Below, piece after piece: positions 59,700-64,000 of a stretch of 64,000 nucleotides of DNA; position 1 is the stretch's first letter; the number at the start of each line of letters is the position of its first letter. The notes below the pieces were generated by a model. That model was not told where the DNA came from, made no database searches, and saw only the letters and a list, made by a program, of their open reading frames with translations. Origin of the DNA: Ampelocalamus luodianensis (taxonomy: Eukaryota > Streptophyta > Magnoliopsida > Poales > Poaceae); the NCBI GenBank assembly GCA_036346255.1, contig CM070620.1:13442671-13506670 (forward strand), read 5' to 3'. The translations under genes and the position numbers were made by a program.

Positions 59700-60812
59700 G
59701 CTGCCAACAATGAGGTCATGGAGTACGTAAAAAGAAGCACTGCAGGATAAGTAGTAGTTGTTAAGTGCATCCAATTATGCATGCATGGATGGATGAAACC
59801 GATACAATCACTCAGCCATGGTCAGACTATTCAATCATCGGCAACTTCTCCGGCACATGACATGCTCAACGCTGTCCGACGCTAGTTTTGTTATCTTGCT
59901 ATTACCTGACCTTGCAGTTTGATGCTTTTGAGAAAAGCGACGTCACCTTTCGCGGGTATGATATGATGGATGACACATTTTGCAAATAGATTAAAAAAAA
60001 GCTTGTGAACCAATAACTGCAGAGAGATCATCAGCAATGACACCCCAGCAACAAAAGTTTAGCAGCAGTGTACTTAACAACCTGACTACTGCTTTATTAA
60101 CCAAGCATTTTTTTTTCCTTTCGACGAAATATATACATTATGCAAGGATGTGAGCTTTAAGCTACCATTCACTGGATGGCAGTTCTCTATTGATGTTGAA
60201 TTCCGATGGTTTGCAGAAACATGTTTCCGAAGTAACTATTTAATTCCTTTTTTTTTAACTCAAAACACTCACTAGTGAAGTGAAAAGATAAGGCACCAAC
60301 TTAGCTGATAGTTTTGATTTAAATATAGTTTTGAACAATGAGGTCATGTCCTACGTAAAGGGTATCTTATTTCGACACCTCTGACAAAAATAATGGATAA
60401 TTGCAATCATCCAAGATGAGTTGGTGAGTACATATCCCTCGAATTATGCCCGATATTTACACAACAAACAATTCTGCCATGGTCAGTCTGGTCAGAATAT
60501 TTAGACTTGGACGGAAGTACTCTTCATAGTTTGATGACTTCCAATGTTCTTCTGCTCTCTGCCATCTCGCCCACTGGCCATTGCAGTATCCTCAGTTTAA
60601 TGCTTTTGAGAGGGAGTTTTATGCGTTTATATCATGTTCTGATTTGCAAGAAACGAAGAAAAAGGCGTCACTGCTTTGTTGCTGTCAAGAACACTTTCGG
60701 CTGGGAACAGCCGAAGAAATGGTTTCAGCAGCAGTTCAGAGAACTAAATCAGCAATGACGTGCTATTCGGAGCAGCAACTTCATTAATTGTTTAGTAATC
60801 AGCTTTAAGCTA
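59700..60812. repeat. Diverged local direct duplication (offset about 630-680 bp)
   Basis: Ordered matches: AACAATGAGGTCATG (about 59707 and 60335), GCCATGGTCAG (about 59815 and 60476), TGCTTTTGAGA (59923 and 60601), ATCAGCAATGAC (about 60029 and 60749) and AGCTTTAAGCTA (60153 and 60801). Old tandem segmental duplication. No coding region is credible in either copy. Confidence 0.6.
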
Positions 60813-60946
60813 GCTTCTGTTGACCATGTGATGGTGGTCAGAGATCTAACAACTACAACAACTTGTATAATTGCACAATGCTTGATACAACACCAATTAA
60901 TTTGACAAAAAAGATATCTCTCAGGTGCTTCATCGCTATTCATTCT

Positions 60947-61000
60947 ACATGAATGTAATAAACAAGTGACAATACATGAATGTAATAAACAAGTGACAAT
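60947..61000. repeat. 27-bp perfect tandem duplication
   Basis: ACATGAATGTAATAAACAAG plus seven bases, two exact copies (60947-60973 and 60974-61000). Confidence 0.95.
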
Positions 61001-61344
61001 GCGACAATGCCCATCTTGTTCTAACCTGTCAATTGTGAAGCAGAAAGAAACATGTACCATTCACCTGCCGTTGTTAGGATGCCTCTTATCTCACCAGTAA
61101 ATTTCCTAGTCGAATTCTAGTTTAAGCCATATCAAATCTGTAATTGTGTCAGAAGGTACAGTCAGTGTAATTGTCATCATGTAAAAAATCTGAGTATTGA
61201 GCTAAGCCATTGTTACAGAAGCAGCGACCTAGCTTCCTCATCATCCAATTAGGAGCACATGCTAAAAGAATATTTACTTACATTGGACTTCATTGGTCAA
61301 ACATGATGTCTCAAAGTAATCTAATGTTTGGTCATGTTGGACCG
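61001..61344. other. Unassigned DNA
   Basis: No gene or element terminus recognised. Confidence 0.4.
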
Positions 61345-62137
61345 TGTTAGCAATTAGAGGGGGTCAATAGAGCCTACTTTTTTCCTTCTGGAATTTACTT
61401 TTTTTTTCACTCAAATAGCTACGTAAAGCTACAAAGATCAAGGACTAAAACTCATAATTTGAACAAATCCAAATCCAAAAATGACAGAAAAATCAACACA
61501 ATTTTAGATTCACAAAATGATCTAACTTTTGATCTACAAATCTAAATAACTTGAAATTTAGATACAACTTAGCAAGAAGGTTAGCAACCTATTCCAATCA
61601 AATATTTAGACAATCATAGCCAAGATTCTAAAATTTTATTGTTTGAGTGCAAGAGGGCTCAAAACCAGGTGCAAACCAAAACTTAATCCAAAGACTTACT
61701 CGTGGATTAAAGACGATCAAGATCAACTTCCGCAAGTCCTAGCAAGCCAGATCACAACAAAAGACCAATGCAAAACCCTAGAACACAATAACCCAAAATC
61801 TCAAAAAGGAGAGTAAGATAAAGTGACAAATCATCTTTACACGAATTTTATTGGATTGATATTGAGGAATTGAGAGTTTACAGCCACTCCAATATGGAGA
61901 ACACAAACTCACTCATGAGCACTCAATCTGACAAATTTTATCTCAATACATCTCTCAAACCCTAGCCTCTTCTCCTCTCTCCACTTTCCCCCAAATTTCA
62001 AATTAGGGTTTATAGGCTTGATCGGTGTGCAAATTCTACACCACTCCTTATATAGTAGAGGCTAGGACTAGAGAAAAACATTAACGAGCACCTGTTAAGC
62101 CCACACATAAACGATCCTCTCACTTCGTCCTCAGCAC
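61345..62137 (+). mobile_element. Copia-type LTR fragment
   Basis: It begins TGTTAGCAATTAGAGGGGGT, a start typical of rice copia LTRs. It is AT-rich with CAAACCCTAGCC and TTAGGGTTT words and no coding region. The right end is not identifiable and appears cut by the junction with the Tat remnant; no target duplication found. Confidence 0.45.
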
Positions 62138-62219
62138 CTTTCACTGGGTTAGACCTCCAATCACAGCGTAATTTTCGACCATATGCTACAAAAAAAATAG
62201 CACCCTTCTTCATAAGTTT

Positions 62220-62669
62220 TCAATAAATTTCAGAAAAAGAGCTATAAAAGTGGTCGTAAATACTCACCCGAATTGCCACGTCATTATATTCGGCAAAAAT
62301 CATATCAGAGCCTATCTTGGCTTGATGGTCCGATATTTTCCCCCAGGTCTCATCAAGCTCCTTATCCTCGATAAATCGATGGTGAAAAGGGAACTTGTTA
62401 GATTGAGAAGAATTACCAACAGGGGGCCGAACCTGTTGAGGATCTTCGGGGATGTCTACCTCCACAGACGGAGTTAGAATCACTAGTGGATCTTGAGTAG
62501 ATGTTGGCACTGATGCCTGCTCGGGGGCTTTCTTAACCACTTCGTCCTCAGCAACCTTTGCTTGAGGAGCGTTCTGGTTGGGAACATCCACGATCTCCTT
62601 ATCCTCAGGAATCTCTTCCTGAGGTATGCTCTGGTCAGAAATGACCAGAACACTAGAAGATCTATTCAA
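62220..62669 (-). pseudogene. C-terminal part of the antisense ORF of Tat element C
   Basis: A 149-residue minus-strand open frame, acidic and rich in Pro/Val/Glu (DKEIVDVPNQNAPQ, then PLVILTPSVEVDIPEDPQQV), ending with a helical KIGSDMIFAEYNDVAIRV segment. The plus-strand counterpart in element B is at 47630-48010. The N-terminal Transposase_28-like core is absent. Probably one exon of the aORF. Confidence 0.65.
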
Positions 62670-63072
62670 GATTTACTTTCTACAGTTAAGAGACTATTTT
62701 TTCTCTTTTACTATTCTTTTCATGTTTTTAAGCCCTTTATTCAGGTCGGATAATGAGAATGTCGTTCATTTGGATTCTTTTTCTTTCTGTATGTGGATGC
62801 ATACCCACTGGAAAGAATATCCTAGATTCGACTTAACCTTATTCTTTGTTACCAAGATAGAAACTTAAAAGATATGATCAGAATGAGGCTTTTATTTCGT
62901 GAAATTCGAATATTACAAACAAAAAACTCTTTGGTTCCCAAGGCAGATTCTCAACTTTAAAGTGAATATAGGCTGCTTCGAATGTCATGACATTAAATGA
63001 TGTCTGTCTGGTACGACTTCATCGGGATAAAGTGTTCACACGACCTATTCACTTAAAAGTTCGGGGGCTAGC

Positions 63073-63796
63073 TAACGAGGATTAAAATCACCATGTATTT
63101 CTTTAATACATGATAAAAGGCCGTATGTCTTCATGGTCGTAACCCCTAAGGCTAACGACCTCCCTGGTCGTAAGGATTCCAGAGGTTACCTGAATGGGTA
63201 CCCTGGTCGGGAGAGATCCTAGTCTCTGACCAAGTAACTGCTCGTAAAAGCTATAAACTGGTATCTGGATCAAACTCTAGGAATAGTCCTTACCATGTGA
63301 TGAATGGAACGCATGTCATATATTCCATGCCACATGACGCTATATCATATATTTCATGCCACATGACGCTATATAACCACGGATATTGACAACAGCTATC
63401 ATATGGTTGAGTGTCTCACAGACACTCAACCATAGAACGGTTGATACTATATTAACCGTCACCTCGTTCCGACCAGTCGCATCACTTTACAACAAGCGTC
63501 TCTCCAAGAGTAACTACCACCTCTTCAGAAGATATTTAAAGATGGAGCAATTGGAGTCAGAGGAAAGGAGGCATCAAATTGAAGCATAGGCATTAGCATT
63601 GGATTCATGTTTCAAGCCTGATACAGTAAACTAACGATCATTACTCTCAGTGTAATTAGATATAGTCCACTGCCTAATCACAGGCACCCCCTGTAACAAC
63701 CAGTTCGTACAAAAAAAAAGCGGATCCATTCTTCCCCAAGAAGTTCTGTGCTATTTCTCCTTTTATTTCGTAAGATCGGCAACTCGATCGTCGACA
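63073..63796 (+). repeat. 3' LTR of Tat element C
   Basis: Starts TAACGAGGATTAAAAT and ends ATCGTCGACA. Carries a perfect 14-bp hairpin (63402-63434) and a second with 9-bp arms including one G-U pair (63437-63459), at the position of the two hairpins of family B, and TATTTAAA at 63533-63540. It also has a tandem duplication of CATATATTCCATGCCACATG-like sequence (63317-63373). Confidence 0.88.
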
Positions 63797-64000
63797 ACTC
63801 TAAACTTCCTTGCATAATAATAGACCAAGAAATAGATTCTGGACATAAGCTCTTCGCAACTTGACCCACGTTAGTCGAAACATGCATCATGCAACATATA
63901 TGCAATATTTTCATGACTCTAGGTCAAATCCCAAAATTCAACACAGCTCACTTTGTACTAAAAATGCCACGACCGGTCTGACCACGCCCACTGGTGACAC
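63797..64000. other. Unassigned DNA after Tat element C
   Basis: No primer-binding site follows the LTR, so this is flanking DNA. Nothing else recognised. Confidence 0.5.

Larger units (their letters stand above)
62138..63796 (+). mobile_element. Tat-lineage element C, truncated (aORF tail plus 3' LTR)
   Basis: From about 62150 the sequence follows element B from about 47535: the TATGCTAC, ATTGCCACGTCATTATATT and CTTATCCTCGATAAATC words occur in the same order, then a shorter spacer, a polypurine tract (AAAAGTTCGGGGGCTAGC, 63055-63072) and an LTR (63073-63796). Gag-pol and the 5' LTR are missing. The LTR is clearly diverged from the family at 38824-50530. Confidence 0.85.

Overview
The window reads as a stretch of a grass nuclear genome, most likely rice (Oryza) or a close relative. 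The evidence is GC-rich first exons with AT-rich introns, Tat-lineage Ty3/gypsy elements with an antisense ORF, tRNA-derived SINEs, PIF/Harbinger, MULE, CACTA and hAT elements, and long (TA)n tracts. It is mostly nested transposable elements around very few host genes. All calls come from reading the sequence; no database search was run.

Layout. 1-5.5 kb: non-coding repeat, a Tat-family solo LTR with a perfect 5-bp target duplication (3187-3837), unidentified exon-like fragments and one CACTA terminus ending at 5513. 5.5-16.1 kb: an inverted, deleted Tat element (LTR remnant, antisense ORF, pol without RNase H and integrase, gag, 5' LTR), its 5' LTR split by a PIF/Harbinger element (12206-15591). 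16.1-24.4 kb: the best host gene, a five-exon membrane RING-H2 E3 ligase whose fourth intron carries a complete but dead copia element (19472-23842, TSD GCATA). 24.4-32.3 kb: simple repeats, a 50-bp-unit foldback, non-coding LTR-type sequence and a 2.3-kb solo LTR (29438-31712, TSD AGACC).

32.3-51.6 kb: a minus-strand MULE with TATA box, leader intron, MuDR-type transposase, and a companion GRF-zinc-finger gene with a tandemly repeated exon. It has been split by a full-length 11.7-kb Tat element (38824-50530, TSD ACTAG) and a non-coding LTR-type element (about 33728-36662). 51.6-55.5 kb: a 30-bp minisatellite, then a probable small clock/cold-type gene (COR27/28-like) with an evening element, G-box and TATA box upstream. 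55.5-64 kb: small elements (MITE-like unit, two SINEs, a composite hAT unit, an inverted-repeat unit between (TA)n tracts), a diverged local duplication, a copia-type LTR fragment and a third Tat remnant ending in an LTR.

Host function is limited to the RING-H2 ligase and the COR27/28-like locus. The Tat copies share an architecture (sense gag-pol, antisense ORF, LTR) and a pair of LTR hairpins that keep their pairing while changing sequence; that is the most interesting non-annotated signal here.
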